Part shown: in pieces, positions 1 through 7,993 of the stretch
Position numbering within the stretch: the stretch's first letter is position 1
How the letters are laid out: each line of letters opens with the position of its first letter
NCBI GenBank assembly: GCA_030271595.1
Contig: JARXKO010000014.1
Location: 1-16,065, forward strand
Direction of reading: 5' to 3'
DNA length: 16,065 nt
From: Pseudomonadota bacterium
Lineage (GTDB): Bacteria > Pseudomonadota > Alphaproteobacteria > Sphingomonadales > Sphingomonadaceae
Notes under the pieces: generated by a model
What the model was told of the DNA's origin: nothing
What the model saw: the letters and a program-made list of their open reading frames with translations, nothing else
The model's database searches: none
Program-made: the position numbers and the translations under genes

Positions 1-957
1 GGCGACTTTCCGCGCATCGCGTACAAGGATGCGCTCCTGAAATACGGCTCGGACAAGCCCGATCTGCGCAATCCGTTGCTGATCCACGACGTTGGCGATC
101 ATTTCATAGGCTCGGGCTTCGGTCTCTTCGCCGGACTGGTCGACAAGGGAATGAAGGTGCGCGCGGTTGCAGCGCCCGCAACGGCGGAAAAAAGCCGCAA
201 GTTCTTCGATGAAATGAACGACTGGGCGCGGGGCGAGGGCTTCGCTGGCCTCGGCTACGCCACTCGCAAGAGCGGCGAATGGGGCGGCCCGATCGCCAAG
301 AACCATGGCGCTGAAGGCATGGACAAGATCGCCGCCGCGATGGGCCTTGGCCCCGACGACGGACTGTTCTTCGCCGCCGGCGCGGAAGCGGACTCGGCTA
401 GGCTCGCCGGTCTCGCCCGCACCCGCGTCGCCGAACAGCTCGAGCTGATCGAGCAGGACGCGTTCAAATTCTGCTGGATCGTCGATTTCCCGATGTTCGA
501 ATATAATGACGACAGCAAGAAGATCGACTTCAGCCACAACCCCTTCTCGATGCCGCAGGGCGAGATGGAAGCGTTGGAGTCCAAGGACCCGCTCGACATT
601 CTCGCCTGGCAATATGACATCGTTTGCAACGGCATCGAGCTGTCGAGCGGCGCGATCCGCAACCATCGTCCCGACATCATGTACAAGGCGTTTGCAATCG
701 CCGGCTACAGCCGCGCCGAAGTCGACACCAACTTCTCGGGCATGATCAACGCCTTCAAATATGGCGCTCCGCCGCACGGTGGATCGGCGCCCGGCATCGA
801 CCGCATCGTCATGCTGCTGGCGAACGAACCCAATATCCGCGAGGTCATCACCTTCCCGATGAACCAGAAGGCCGAGGATCTGATGATGAACGCGCCGGCA
901 ACGGTCAGCGACAAGCAGCTCAAGGAACTGTCGATCAAGGTCGTCGCCGACAGCTGA
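1..957 (+). CDS. aspS: Aspartate--tRNA ligase, C-terminal part (5' end outside window)
   Basis: Cytoplasmic class II aminoacyl-tRNA synthetase that charges tRNA with aspartate; 318 codons are visible and the reading frame is open at base 1. The fragment starts at the end of the first catalytic part (YGSDKPDLR, bases 46-72). It then covers the bacterial-type GAD insertion domain and the second half of the catalytic core ([17 protein letters not shown]). Class II motif 3 is [17 protein letters not shown], with its ATP-binding Arg, around bases 767-819. The C terminus ([15 protein letters not shown] and a short helix) matches the normal end of the family. The anticodon domain and motif 2 lie outside the window. 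Many alphaproteobacterial AspRS enzymes are non-discriminating and also charge tRNA-Asn for the amidotransferase route, but the residues that decide this are not visible here. Identification is very secure. Confidence 0.97.
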   Translation, partial: GDFPRIAYKDALLKYGSDKPDLRNPLLIHDVGDHFIGSGFGLFAGLVDKGMKVRAVAAPATAEKSRKFFDEMNDWARGEGFAGLGYATRKSGEWGGPIAKNHGAEGMDKIAAAMGLGPDDGLFFAAGAEADSARLAGLARTRVAEQLELIEQDAFKFCWIVDFPMFEYNDDSKKIDFSHNPFSMPQGEMEALESKDPLDILAWQYDIVCNGIELSSGAIRNHRPDIMYKAFAIAGYSRAEVDTNFSGMINAFKYGAPPHGGSAPGIDRIVMLLANEPNIREVITFPMNQKAEDLMMNAPATVSDKQLKELSIKVVADS

Positions 958-979
958 GCCGCTGCGCCACTGCGCGTAT

Positions 980-995
980 CGGGCTGTCCCGTTTT
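980..995 (+). terminator. Possible weak intrinsic terminator after aspS
   Basis: A 4-base-pair stem, CGGG / CCCG with loop CTGT, is followed directly by TTTT, 22 bases after the aspS stop. The position suits a terminator, but the stem is short, so it may be only partly effective and let transcription into the PPK2-like gene. The rest of the 112-base gap (958-1069) shows nothing else convincing. Confidence 0.3.
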
Positions 996-1069
996 CGCGC
1001 AACTCCGGTCCCGGCGATTGCGCGGTCGGGATCGCGCCGATACTGTCGCTTTTCGGGGAACAGACAGGA

Positions 1070-1798
1070 ATGGATCCGCGTGTGCCGATCGCCGCCGATC
1101 ATATAGCCGACCTCGCGACCCTTCGCGAGCAGCTCGGTTCCGCTCAGCTGGCGCAGATCGCGCATCGACGCCGCGCGATCATCCTCTTCGAAGGGCCCGA
1201 AGGCGCGGGCAAGAAATTCGCGCTCAAGCAACTCGTCAGCGCGTTCGATCCTTGCCACACCAAGGTCGTCAGCGTTCACCGCGACCGCCGCGAAGCCGCC
1301 GACGGCCACTGGCTGGCGCGGTTCTGGCGCGAGCTTCCGGCTGCCGGGGAAAGCGTGTGCTTCTATCGCGGATGGTACCGCCGGGTACTCGACGAGCGCC
1401 TGTCGGGGCGGGTCGAGGACCAAGCGCTGGCGCGCGCCTTCGACGAAATCAACGAGTTCGAGGCGCAGCAGCGCGATTACGGGACCCTGATCATCAAACT
1501 TTATTTCGACGTTTCGCCGCAGGTCCAGGCGCAGCGCCTGGCCGAACGGTCGGCCAACGCGTGGCGAACCGGCCGGGATGACGAAGTGACTCTGGCCGCC
1601 GCCCATCCAGGCTACGCCCAGGCGCTCGAGGATTTGCGCGACAATAGCGACACGCGCTGGTCGCCGTGGCGGATCCTCGACGGCAATGACGAGGCCAAAG
1701 CAGCAACCCAGGCGCTGGCCGCGGTGCTCGACGATTATCGCGCGGCAATGCCAGCCGAACCGCCGCATGTGGTGAAAGCCGGCCCGCGCGCCGCTTAG
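1070..1798 (+). CDS. Divergent PPK2-family polyphosphate kinase-like protein
   Basis: 242 aa, the size of a single-domain PPK2 protein. PPK2 enzymes transfer phosphate between polyphosphate and nucleoside mono- or diphosphates in the cytoplasm. The fold is recognisable: a Walker A loop EGPEGAGKK (residues 41-49), the segment HWLARFWRELP (80-90), a lid/C-terminal part with LIIKLYFDVSPQVQAQRL, and SPWRILDGNDEAKA near the end. Two conserved features differ. The usual GRDAAGK-type Walker A has Glu instead of Asp, and the DRSWYNR Walker B signature reads YRGWYRR (99-105), so the metal-binding Asp is replaced by Tyr. Activity is therefore uncertain; it could be a regulatory or altered-specificity paralogue. 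I chose the ATG at 1070 because GGGGA lies ten bases upstream (1055-1059); GTG at 1082 is possible. It follows aspS by 112 bases and converges on the lytic transglycosylase gene. Family call fairly secure, function not. Confidence 0.8.
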   Translation: MDPRVPIAADHIADLATLREQLGSAQLAQIAHRRRAIILFEGPEGAGKKFALKQLVSAFDPCHTKVVSVHRDRREAADGHWLARFWRELPAAGESVCFYRGWYRRVLDERLSGRVEDQALARAFDEINEFEAQQRDYGTLIIKLYFDVSPQVQAQRLAERSANAWRTGRDDEVTLAAAHPGYAQALEDLRDNSDTRWSPWRILDGNDEAKAATQALAAVLDDYRAAMPAEPPHVVKAGPRAA

Positions 1799-1814
1799 GC
1801 GCTAGGCGCGCGCC
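1785..1814. terminator. GC-rich inverted repeat between convergent genes
   Basis: An 8-base inverted repeat, CGCGCGCC (1785-1792) and GGCGCGCG (1805-1812), with a 12-base spacer, spans the end of the PPK2-like gene. The right arm also belongs to a 12-base perfect palindrome, AGGCGCGCGCCT (1804-1815), that touches the last codon of the opposing lytic transglycosylase gene. A strong RNA hairpin would form in either direction, which suits a bidirectional stop or pause between convergent genes. There is no T-tract, so it is not a classical intrinsic terminator; chance in very GC-rich DNA is possible. Confidence 0.4.
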
Positions 1815-3773
1815 TTAGGCCGGACTGGACTTGCCGAGATAGCGCGAGACGTGGAACGCGGTCTGCGCCGATTGCGACCGGCTGATCGAATCATAGACCA
1901 CGCTATTTTCGATCACCCGCTGGACGTAGCCGCGGGTTTCCATGATCGGGATGGCCTCGATCCAGCGGATCATGTCGACATTGCCGCGCGGGTCGCCGTA
2001 GGTGTTGATCCACTTGCGGACATTGCCCGGCCCGGCATTGTAGCTGGCGACCGCGAGCGGGATGCTGCCGCCCCAGGTGTTGAGCATCCGCTGGAAATAG
2101 GCCGACCCGAGCAGGACGTTGTAACTGGGGTCGGAGAGCAGTCGGTTGGCGTCATAGCCGACGCCCATCTTGCCCGCCTGCTCGCGCGCCGTGCCGCGCA
2201 TCAACTGCATTGTTCCAAGCGCCCCGGCATGGCTGATTGCATAAGGGTCGAACGAACTTTCCTGCCGGGCGATGCCGTGGACCAGCGCCCAGCTCGCGCT
2301 GCCGCTCGAGGGCAGGGAAGGGTAGCATTGGCGGACGTAGAACATCGTGCCGCTATTGCGCGCCATGCGCGCCACCCACACCGGCAGATCGGGGCGGGCG
2401 AGCTGCTGGCCAAGCTCGACTGCCAGATAGCGATCGGAATCGGCGCTCAGCGATTTGGCGAGGGCCTGGACGAATAGCGCTTGCTCGGTCGGGCGCTGCT
2501 GCTGGCCGAGGATGCGCATGGCCTGAACCAGGCGGCGGGAGTTGAATGCCGTCCGCTGGGCGGCGGTGGTGACATATTGCGGCACCGCCAGTGCCGGCGC
2601 TGGCACCGGACGGCCAAGCCGCTCGAGCGACAGCTGACCATAAAACAGCTCGGGATAGGCCGCGGCGCGCTGGAAATGGGCAGTAGCCTCGGCCGCACGG
2701 CCCGACGCGCTGGCAGCCCGTCCGGCCCAATATTCGCCCTTGCTCAACACCTGCAGCGACTGCCCGCCGCGGCCGTACCGGTCGAAGAGCGCGCCAGCCC
2801 CTGCCATATTGTTGAGCCGGTCATAGGCAATGCGTCCGCCAAGCCAGGTTATGCTGGTATATTTATCTCGAATATCATAAGGTTGTGTGGCGATGCTTAC
2901 ACCCACTGGAAGAGCGTCGTCGACCTGCCGCGCGATATTGTACGCGGTCTGAAATTGCCGCGCCTGCTGGGCTTCGCCGGCTTCGACCAGGGTCATCTCG
3001 TAGAAGCGGTCGAGGTCGGTCGGCCGGTAGAGAAATTGGTGCGGACGGGCGAACAGGTCGCGCGCGCTTTCGCCATAGCCATTGGCGCGAAGGTATCGGG
3101 CGCGGTCCATCATCAGGCCGGCGTCGCTGGTGACCGAGCCGATGACGGCGCCATAGCGCGCCTCTGCGTCGGGGGCGCCGGTCTGCATCGCGACGCGCGC
3201 GGCGAAGGCGGCCTGGCGCTGCGGGCTGGTCAGGGCGACGAAGCGCGCCGCGTCGCTGGCCCGTTTGTCGAACAGCAGCGAATCGGTGCGGGCGTCATGA
3301 TCGGCGGTGGTGAAGCTGGCGCCATAGCGCGCCCACAGCGCCTGCTCGTCAGCCGCGGCGAGGTCCGAGGAGGCCCACGCCTTGCGCGCCGCATCGAGCG
3401 CTTCGGCGCTTCGTCCACTGGCCGCATAAGCCTCTGCCAGCCGCGCCCAGCCACTGCCGCTAAGCGGCTTGGCGGTGGCGAAGAAGGCGATGATCGTCGG
3501 GGCATAATCGCCGCTGCGCAACGCGGCCTCGGCCCAGCGGCGCATGGCTGTTTCGTCGGGCCAGCCGGGGTTGGCGATGAGGAAGCGGGCGTAATCGGCG
3601 AAGCTGTAGCCACTGCTGGCGCGCAATCGGCGCCAGTCGTTCAAGGCATAGCCGACATCATTCGAATAGGCCGCGGCTGGCGCTGGATAGGCCGGCGGAT
3701 ATTGCGCCGACCCGGCCGCGGTCGCGGTCAGGACAACAGGCAGCAGATATGCAACGCGCCACATGCTGGACAT
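1815..3773 (-). CDS. Soluble-type lytic transglycosylase (Slt family)
   Basis: 652 aa periplasmic enzyme that cleaves the MurNAc-GlcNAc bond of peptidoglycan, leaving 1,6-anhydro-MurNAc ends. The N terminus (MSSMWRVAYLLPVV, then ATAAGSA before Gln) is a signal peptide with cleavage around residues 23-24. A long Ala-rich helical region (about 40-480) matches the superhelical ring of Slt70-type proteins. The C-terminal SLT domain (about 490-635) has the catalytic Glu at residue 505 (HGIARQESSFDPYAIS), GALGTMQLM, and ASYNAGPGNV. The start at 3773 is chosen because a strong AAGGAGGGGGA lies seven bases upstream and the signal peptide begins there; an upstream in-frame ATG at 3830 would spoil the signal peptide and run further into the dapA leader. 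It is divergent from dapA (86 bases between starts) and convergent with the PPK2-like gene. I give no gene symbol because slt and sltF-type names vary. Confidence 0.93.
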   Translation of the reverse strand: MSSMWRVAYLLPVVLTATAAGSAQYPPAYPAPAAAYSNDVGYALNDWRRLRASSGYSFADYARFLIANPGWPDETAMRRWAEAALRSGDYAPTIIAFFATAKPLSGSGWARLAEAYAASGRSAEALDAARKAWASSDLAAADEQALWARYGASFTTADHDARTDSLLFDKRASDAARFVALTSPQRQAAFAARVAMQTGAPDAEARYGAVIGSVTSDAGLMMDRARYLRANGYGESARDLFARPHQFLYRPTDLDRFYEMTLVEAGEAQQARQFQTAYNIARQVDDALPVGVSIATQPYDIRDKYTSITWLGGRIAYDRLNNMAGAGALFDRYGRGGQSLQVLSKGEYWAGRAASASGRAAEATAHFQRAAAYPELFYGQLSLERLGRPVPAPALAVPQYVTTAAQRTAFNSRRLVQAMRILGQQQRPTEQALFVQALAKSLSADSDRYLAVELGQQLARPDLPVWVARMARNSGTMFYVRQCYPSLPSSGSASWALVHGIARQESSFDPYAISHAGALGTMQLMRGTAREQAGKMGVGYDANRLLSDPSYNVLLGSAYFQRMLNTWGGSIPLAVASYNAGPGNVRKWINTYGDPRGNVDMIRWIEAIPIMETRGYVQRVIENSVVYDSISRSQSAQTAFHVSRYLGKSSPA

Positions 3774-3780
3774 ATTGGCT

Positions 3781-3791
3781 TCCCCCTCCTT
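3781..3791 (-). promoter_or_regulatory. Strong ribosome-binding site of the lytic transglycosylase gene
   Basis: On the minus strand the sequence reads AAGGAGGGGGA, ending seven bases before the ATG at 3773-3771. It is the clearest Shine-Dalgarno sequence in the window and decides the start in favour of the signal-peptide-bearing form. Confidence 0.75.
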
Positions 3792-3845
3792 ATCAGGCCG
3801 TGAACGAGAACGCGGGAATGGCGAGGCCATTGCCGGCGTTACGGC

Positions 3846-3853
3846 AGAGGAAG
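3846..3853 (+). promoter_or_regulatory. Ribosome-binding site of dapA
   Basis: AGAGGAAG, with AGGA eight bases before the ATG at 3860, fixes the dapA start. This excludes the in-frame ATG at 3749, which would overlap the divergent gene and add a 37-residue extension unlike the family. Confidence 0.65.
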
Positions 3854-3859
3854 TTAATC

Positions 3860-4732
3860 ATGTTTTTCGGCTCAATTCCCGCGCTCGTGACGCCATTTGC
3901 GGCGGGACGAGTCGATGAAGCGCTATTCCGAGCGTTCGTCGCCTGGCAGGTGGCCGAGGGCAGCAATGGACTGGTCCCGTGCGGGACGACCGGTGAGGCC
4001 GCAACCTTGACCGACGCCGAACACCGCCGGCTGATCGAAATCGCGGTCGAGGGTGCTGCAGGGAAGGTTCCGGTCATCGCCGGGTGCGGGTCGAACAGCA
4101 CCGCTCATGCGATCGCGCTGACCCGCGCGGCGAAAGAAGCGGGCGCCGACGCCGCGCTCCACGTTCCGCCTTATTACAATCGCCCCAATCAGGACGGCAT
4201 CTACGCCCACCTCGCGGCGGTGGCCGGGGAGGGCATTCCGATCGTCCTCTACAATGTGCCGGCGCGGACGATCACCGACATCGCGGTCGAAACCATGGCG
4301 AAGCTGGCCAAGCTGCCCAATGTCGTCGGGGTCAAGGATGCGACCGGCAACCTCGCCCGTGTTTCTGCCCAGCGCGAGGCATGCGGACCGGATTTCGTTC
4401 AGCTGTCGGGCAATGACGACATGGCCCTGGGCTTCAACGCCATGGGCGGCGTGGGCTGCATTTCGGTAACCGCCAATGTCGCCCCGCGGCTGTGCAGCGA
4501 GTTTCAGAAGGCGACGCGCGAGCAACGCTGGGACGATGCGCTTGCCTTGCAGGACCGGCTCTATCCGCTCCACGCGGCCTTGTTCACCGATGCCTCGCCA
4601 GGCCCGGTCAAATATGCCCTCAACCGCGTACGGCCGGATTTTCCAGCCGACTTGCGCCTGCCGATGACCGAGGCGTCGGCGGCATCGAAAAAGGCGGTCG
4701 ATGCCGCGCTTTCCCATGCCGGACTGATCTGA
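3860..4732 (+). CDS. dapA: 4-hydroxy-tetrahydrodipicolinate synthase
   Basis: 290 aa, the normal length. It condenses pyruvate with aspartate semialdehyde, the first committed step towards diaminopimelate and lysine, in the cytoplasm. It is a class I aldolase-type TIM barrel. The Schiff-base lysine is K159 (VVGVKDATGN), the proton-relay tyrosine Y131 (LYNVPARTITD) with R136 nearby, T44 in CGTTGE, and the PPYYN motif at 103-107. These positions match the E. coli enzyme shifted by about two residues, so all catalytic residues appear intact. The start at 3860 has a good ribosome-binding site and gives the typical MFFGSIPALVTPF beginning. It heads a compact run: smpB starts six bases after its stop. 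Divergent from the lytic transglycosylase gene, so precursor supply and wall cleavage share one upstream region. Confidence 0.97.
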   Translation: MFFGSIPALVTPFAAGRVDEALFRAFVAWQVAEGSNGLVPCGTTGEAATLTDAEHRRLIEIAVEGAAGKVPVIAGCGSNSTAHAIALTRAAKEAGADAALHVPPYYNRPNQDGIYAHLAAVAGEGIPIVLYNVPARTITDIAVETMAKLAKLPNVVGVKDATGNLARVSAQREACGPDFVQLSGNDDMALGFNAMGGVGCISVTANVAPRLCSEFQKATREQRWDDALALQDRLYPLHAALFTDASPGPVKYALNRVRPDFPADLRLPMTEASAASKKAVDAALSHAGLI

Positions 4733-4738
4733 CCGCCG

Positions 4739-5221
4739 ATGGCGCGCGCGCTTCCCACACCGTTCGACAAGGCCAAGGTCGTCGCCGACAACCGGCGCGC
4801 TTATTACGAATATTTCGTCGAGGAGAAATTCGAGGCCGGGATCGAGTTGATGGGCACCGAGGTCAAGTCGCTGCGCGGCGGCGAGGGCTCGATCGCCGAG
4901 AGCTATGCCATGGTCGAGGGCGAGGAGGTGTTCCTCGTCAATTCGAACATCCCGGCCTATGCCAAGGGCAGCTGGATGAACCACGAACCGCGGCGCAAGC
5001 GCCGCCTGCTGCTCAAGAAGCGCGAGATCGCCAAGCTCCACGGCTCGATCACCCGCCAGGGGCTCACCTTGATTCCGCTGTCGCTCTATTTCAACGCCCG
5101 CGGCCGGGCCAAGGTCGAACTTGCGCTGGCTCGCGGCAAGAAGCTCCACGACAAGCGCGAGACGATCAAGGAACGCGACTGGAAGCGCGACCAGCAGCGG
5201 CTGTTGCGGCACAATGGTTGA
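4739..5221 (+). CDS. smpB: SsrA-binding protein SmpB
   Basis: 160 aa. SmpB binds tmRNA and delivers it to stalled ribosomes for trans-translation; the resulting tagged peptides are mainly degraded by ClpXP. The start of the OB-fold region is seen in [20 protein letters not shown] and [10 protein letters not shown] (residues about 18-48), followed by [12 protein letters not shown] and the [11 protein letters not shown] segment. The basic C-terminal tail [14 protein letters not shown] (about 138-151) is the part that enters the mRNA channel. It begins six bases after dapA without a clear ribosome-binding site of its own, so translational coupling is likely. Its last eight bases overlap the start of the DUF2062 gene. 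The tmRNA gene (ssrA) is not in the window. Confidence 0.97.
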   Translation: MARALPTPFDKAKVVADNRRAYYEYFVEEKFEAGIELMGTEVKSLRGGEGSIAESYAMVEGEEVFLVNSNIPAYAKGSWMNHEPRRKRRLLLKKREIAKLHGSITRQGLTLIPLSLYFNARGRAKVELALARGKKLHDKRETIKERDWKRDQQRLLRHNG

Positions 5222-5786
5222 GCGCCGATCCCTGCTGGCGATGCTCAAGGACCATTGGCCGACCCGTGAATCGATCGGCCGCAACCGCTTCTTGAAGCCG
5301 TTCGCCAAATATCTCGGTGATCCGTGCCTGTGGCGCCTGACCCGCCGATCGGTCCCCCGAGGAGTCGCGCTGGGGCTGTTCGTCGGCCTCATCATTCCGA
5401 TCCTCCACACCGTGATCGCGGCGTTGCTGGCGGTTCCGGCGCGGGCCAATGTCGCGGTCTCGGCAGGGTTCACCTTGCTCATCAACCCGCTGACCATCCC
5501 GCCAATCTATTACGCCGCCTACCGGATCGGCTCGTGGGAGCTCCACCACGACCGGCAGCTGGTCGATCCTGTCGCCGCCGAGCGGGTCTCGGGCGAGCTC
5601 GGGCGGATGCTGTTCTGGATTCACGAGGCATCGGCGCCAATCGCGGTGGGGGTGCTGACGCTCGCGGTCAGCGCCGCCGCGATCGGCTATTTCTCGTCCG
5701 CCGTGGGGTGGCGCTGGTGGCGCGGAAGCAAGTGGCGCGAGCGCCGCTATCGCCGGCGCGGCGTTCCGCCGCCCCAGGAAAGCTGA
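5214..5786 (+). CDS. DUF2062 domain inner-membrane protein
   Basis: 190 aa. The family has no settled biochemical role. The DUF2062 signature is clear: [18 protein letters not shown] (residues 46-63), then [16 protein letters not shown] and [19 protein letters not shown] (89-107). Hydrophobic stretches at about 50-75, 80-101 and 142-165 suggest three membrane segments, followed by a very basic tail ([17 protein letters not shown], 167-182) that should stay in the cytoplasm. The ATG at 5214 overlaps the smpB stop by eight bases (ATGGTTGA), and no Shine-Dalgarno is visible, so it is probably translated by coupling to smpB. Co-transcription with dapA and smpB is very likely. The family call is secure; the function is unknown. 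Confidence 0.9.
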   Translation: MVERRSLLAMLKDHWPTRESIGRNRFLKPFAKYLGDPCLWRLTRRSVPRGVALGLFVGLIIPILHTVIAALLAVPARANVAVSAGFTLLINPLTIPPIYYAAYRIGSWELHHDRQLVDPVAAERVSGELGRMLFWIHEASAPIAVGVLTLAVSAAAIGYFSSAVGWRWWRGSKWRERRYRRRGVPPPQES

Positions 5787-5810
5787 CATTCGCAGTTGCC
5801 ACGGGCACGG

Positions 5811-5839
5811 TTGTCGATTGTCGGTGGCTGGTTCAATAT
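5811..5839 (+). promoter_or_regulatory. Tentative sigma-70-like promoter for the M13 peptidase gene
   Basis: TTGTCG (5811-5816), 17 bases, then CAATAT (5834-5839) lie in the 102-base gap before the peptidase start. The -10 match is poor. A short tandem repeat (TTGTCGA TTGTCG, 5811-5823) overlaps the -35. The gap after a tight three-gene run makes a new promoter plausible, but these boxes are only a weak candidate. Confidence 0.22.
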
Positions 5840-5876
5840 CGCGCTTTCATGGGTTCAACTACGTGATCTTGCGTTC

Positions 5877-5883
5877 GAGGGGA
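5877..5883 (+). promoter_or_regulatory. Ribosome-binding site of the M13 peptidase gene
   Basis: GAGGGGA ends five bases before the ATG at 5889. It decides the start: the product then begins with a lipoprotein signal peptide, whereas the in-frame ATG at 5796 would add 31 residues in front of it. Confidence 0.65.
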
Positions 5884-5888
5884 TTGAA

Positions 5889-7967
5889 ATGATTCGTTTT
5901 ATTGCCGCCGCTTTGGCGTCCACCGCACTGGCTGGCTGCGCCGCGCAGATGCAGCCCGCGCCGCCGATGGTCGCTGCGCTCGACGCACCGCCGCCGGCGC
6001 CCGTCGCCGAGGCGATCGTGGCCGCGCCAAAGCCCGAAATCGGCAGCTTCGGCTTCGACTCCGCCGGCATGGACCATGACATCCGCGCCGGTGACGATTT
6101 CTACAATTACGCCAACGGCACCTGGGCCAAGACCACGCCGATCCCGGCCGACAAATCGGGCTACGGAATGTTCACCAAGCTCGATGATGTTTCGCGGGAA
6201 CGCACGCACCAGCTGATCGAGGATTCGGCCAAGGATCCCAACAGCCGCATTGGCGCGACATTCGCCAGCTTCATGGACGAAGCGGGCATCGAAGCGCGCG
6301 GACTGACCGGCTTCAATCCGTGGCTCGACCAAGTCCGCGGACTCAAGTCGAAGGCCGGTCTCGCCGCGCTGTACGCCCAGGCCGACAAATATGCGATCGA
6401 CACGCCATTCGGAGATTATGTCGGCCAGGACGACAAGCTGCCCGAGCAATATTCGCTGTCGCTGGCTCAGTCCGGCCTCGGCATGCCCGACCGCGATTAT
6501 TATCTGTCGAAGGACGCCAAGCTGGTCGATACCAAGACCAAATACCTTCAGCATCTGACGACCATGCTAACGCTCGCTGGCGAGGCCGATGCAGCCGCGC
6601 GCGCCAAGGCGATCCTCAATTTCGAGAGCAAGATCGCGGCGGTCAGCTGGACCAAGGTGCAGAACCGCGACGCGACCAAGGTCTATAACAAGATGACCTT
6701 GGCGCAGCTGCAAAAGCTAGCACCGGGGTTCGATTTCCGCACGCTGTTCCGCGACACCGGGGCGCCGGTCGACTCGCTGATTGTCGCACAGCCGAGCGCG
6801 ATCAAGGCCATCGCCGGGCTGATCGCGCGCGCGCCGCTGGGCGTACTCAAAGACCAGCTGCTGGTGCGTTCGCTCGACGGCTATGCGGCCTATTTGCCGA
6901 AGTCCTTCGATCAGGAGCATTTCTCGTTTTACGGCACCACCTTGTCGGGCACGCCGCAGCAGCGAGATCGATGGAAGCGCGGGGTCGATTTCACCGTTGA
7001 CACGCTGGGCGACGAAGTCAGCCAGCTCTACGTTGCCAAATATTTCCCGCCGGCGACCAAGGCGGCGGCAGACGAACTCGTCCACAATATCATCGGAGCG
7101 ATGGACCGCAGGCTTGACCAGCTCGACTGGATGACCGCCGAAACCAAGGTCAAGGCGCATGCCAAACTCGCTGCCTTCACGCCGAAGATCGGCTATCCGA
7201 GCCAATGGCGCGACATGACCGGCCTCCAGGTCGACCGCGGCGATGTTCTCGCCAACGCCATGCGCTCGGCCGAATTCGAGCATGCCTATAACGTCGGCCA
7301 TCTCGGCGGCCCGATCCGGCGCTGGGAATGGGGGATGACCCCGATGACCATCAACGCCTATGCCAACCCCGGGCTGGTGGAAATCGTTTTCCCGGCGGCG
7401 ATCCTGCAGCCGCCATTCTTTGATCCCAATGCCGACCCGGCGATCAATTACGGTGGCATCGGCGCGGTTATTGGCCACGAGCTGAGCCATCATTTCGACG
7501 ATCAGGGCGCCAAATACAACGCCGAGGGCCGCCTCACCGATTGGTGGACCAAGGCCGATGTCGATGCCTTCAACAGCCGCCTCGACAAGCTCGGCAAGCA
7601 GTATGACGCCTATGAGCCGCTGCCGGGAATGCATGTTCAGGGCAAGCTGACGATGGGCGAGAATGTCGCCGACCTCGCCGGGCTGACGATTGCCCACGAT
7701 GCCTATATTGCGTCGCTCAAAGGCCAGACCCCGCCAATCATCGACGGCACGACCGGAGATCAGCGCTTCTATCTCGGCTGGGCGCAAGTGTGGCGCAACA
7801 ACATCCGAGAGGCGAGTATCCGCCAGCGCTTGCTGGTCGATCCGCACTCGCCGCCGTCGCTGCGTGTATCGACGGTGCGCAACCTCGATCCGTGGTATCA
7901 GGCTTTCGGTGTCCAGCCGGGCCAGGCGCTCTACCTCACGCCCGAACAAAGGGTCCGGATCTGGTAG
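5889..7967 (+). CDS. M13 (neprilysin/PepO-like) zinc metallopeptidase, lipoprotein
   Basis: 692 aa, normal for the family, which cleaves peptides rather than folded proteins. The N terminus is a lipoprotein signal peptide with lipobox LAGC, so Cys17 should be lipid-modified and the enzyme anchored in the envelope; an Ala/Pro-rich linker follows to about residue 50. The M13 N-terminal domain begins at MDHDIRAGDDFYNYANGTW. The catalytic domain has INAYANP and VFPAAILQPPFFDP, then the zinc motif HELSH with His530, Glu531 and His534, and the third ligand Glu591 in GENVADLAGL with Asp595. The C terminus DPWYQAFGVQPG ... EQRVRIW is typical. All catalytic residues are present. It sits 102 bases after the DUF2062 gene and 26 bases before cckA, so it may be co-transcribed with the kinase gene. 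Substrate unknown. Confidence 0.94.
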   Translation: MIRFIAAALASTALAGCAAQMQPAPPMVAALDAPPPAPVAEAIVAAPKPEIGSFGFDSAGMDHDIRAGDDFYNYANGTWAKTTPIPADKSGYGMFTKLDDVSRERTHQLIEDSAKDPNSRIGATFASFMDEAGIEARGLTGFNPWLDQVRGLKSKAGLAALYAQADKYAIDTPFGDYVGQDDKLPEQYSLSLAQSGLGMPDRDYYLSKDAKLVDTKTKYLQHLTTMLTLAGEADAAARAKAILNFESKIAAVSWTKVQNRDATKVYNKMTLAQLQKLAPGFDFRTLFRDTGAPVDSLIVAQPSAIKAIAGLIARAPLGVLKDQLLVRSLDGYAAYLPKSFDQEHFSFYGTTLSGTPQQRDRWKRGVDFTVDTLGDEVSQLYVAKYFPPATKAAADELVHNIIGAMDRRLDQLDWMTAETKVKAHAKLAAFTPKIGYPSQWRDMTGLQVDRGDVLANAMRSAEFEHAYNVGHLGGPIRRWEWGMTPMTINAYANPGLVEIVFPAAILQPPFFDPNADPAINYGGIGAVIGHELSHHFDDQGAKYNAEGRLTDWWTKADVDAFNSRLDKLGKQYDAYEPLPGMHVQGKLTMGENVADLAGLTIAHDAYIASLKGQTPPIIDGTTGDQRFYLGWAQVWRNNIREASIRQRLLVDPHSPPSLRVSTVRNLDPWYQAFGVQPGQALYLTPEQRVRIW

Positions 7968-7993
7968 GGATGGCAGGGAGCCAGTCGATCTGA

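Noticed and set aside
1020..1037. GCGCG / CGCGC hairpin after aspS
   Set aside because: Five GC pairs with an eight-base loop and no T-tract; ordinary for DNA of this composition.
935..1768. A 277-codon minus-strand frame opposite the PPK2-like gene
   Set aside because: Considered because the PPK2-like protein is divergent, but the plus strand still carries Walker A and C-terminal PPK2 motifs, and the minus frame resembles no family I know.
2481..3803. A 440-codon plus-strand frame opposite the lytic transglycosylase gene
   Set aside because: The minus strand has a signal peptide, a strong ribosome-binding site and an SLT domain; the plus frame has none of these.
3830..3859. TTGCCG (3830-3835) and TTAATC (3854-3859) as a dapA promoter
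   Set aside because: Spacing is acceptable, but the -10 would overlap the leader and end at the start codon, placing transcription start inside the gene despite a good ribosome-binding site upstream.
3923..5497. A 524-codon open frame on the minus strand opposite dapA, smpB and the DUF2062 gene
   Set aside because: It opposes three well-identified genes and contains no recognisable domain; Arg/Gly/Ala-rich mirror frames are expected in GC-rich DNA with strong third-position bias.
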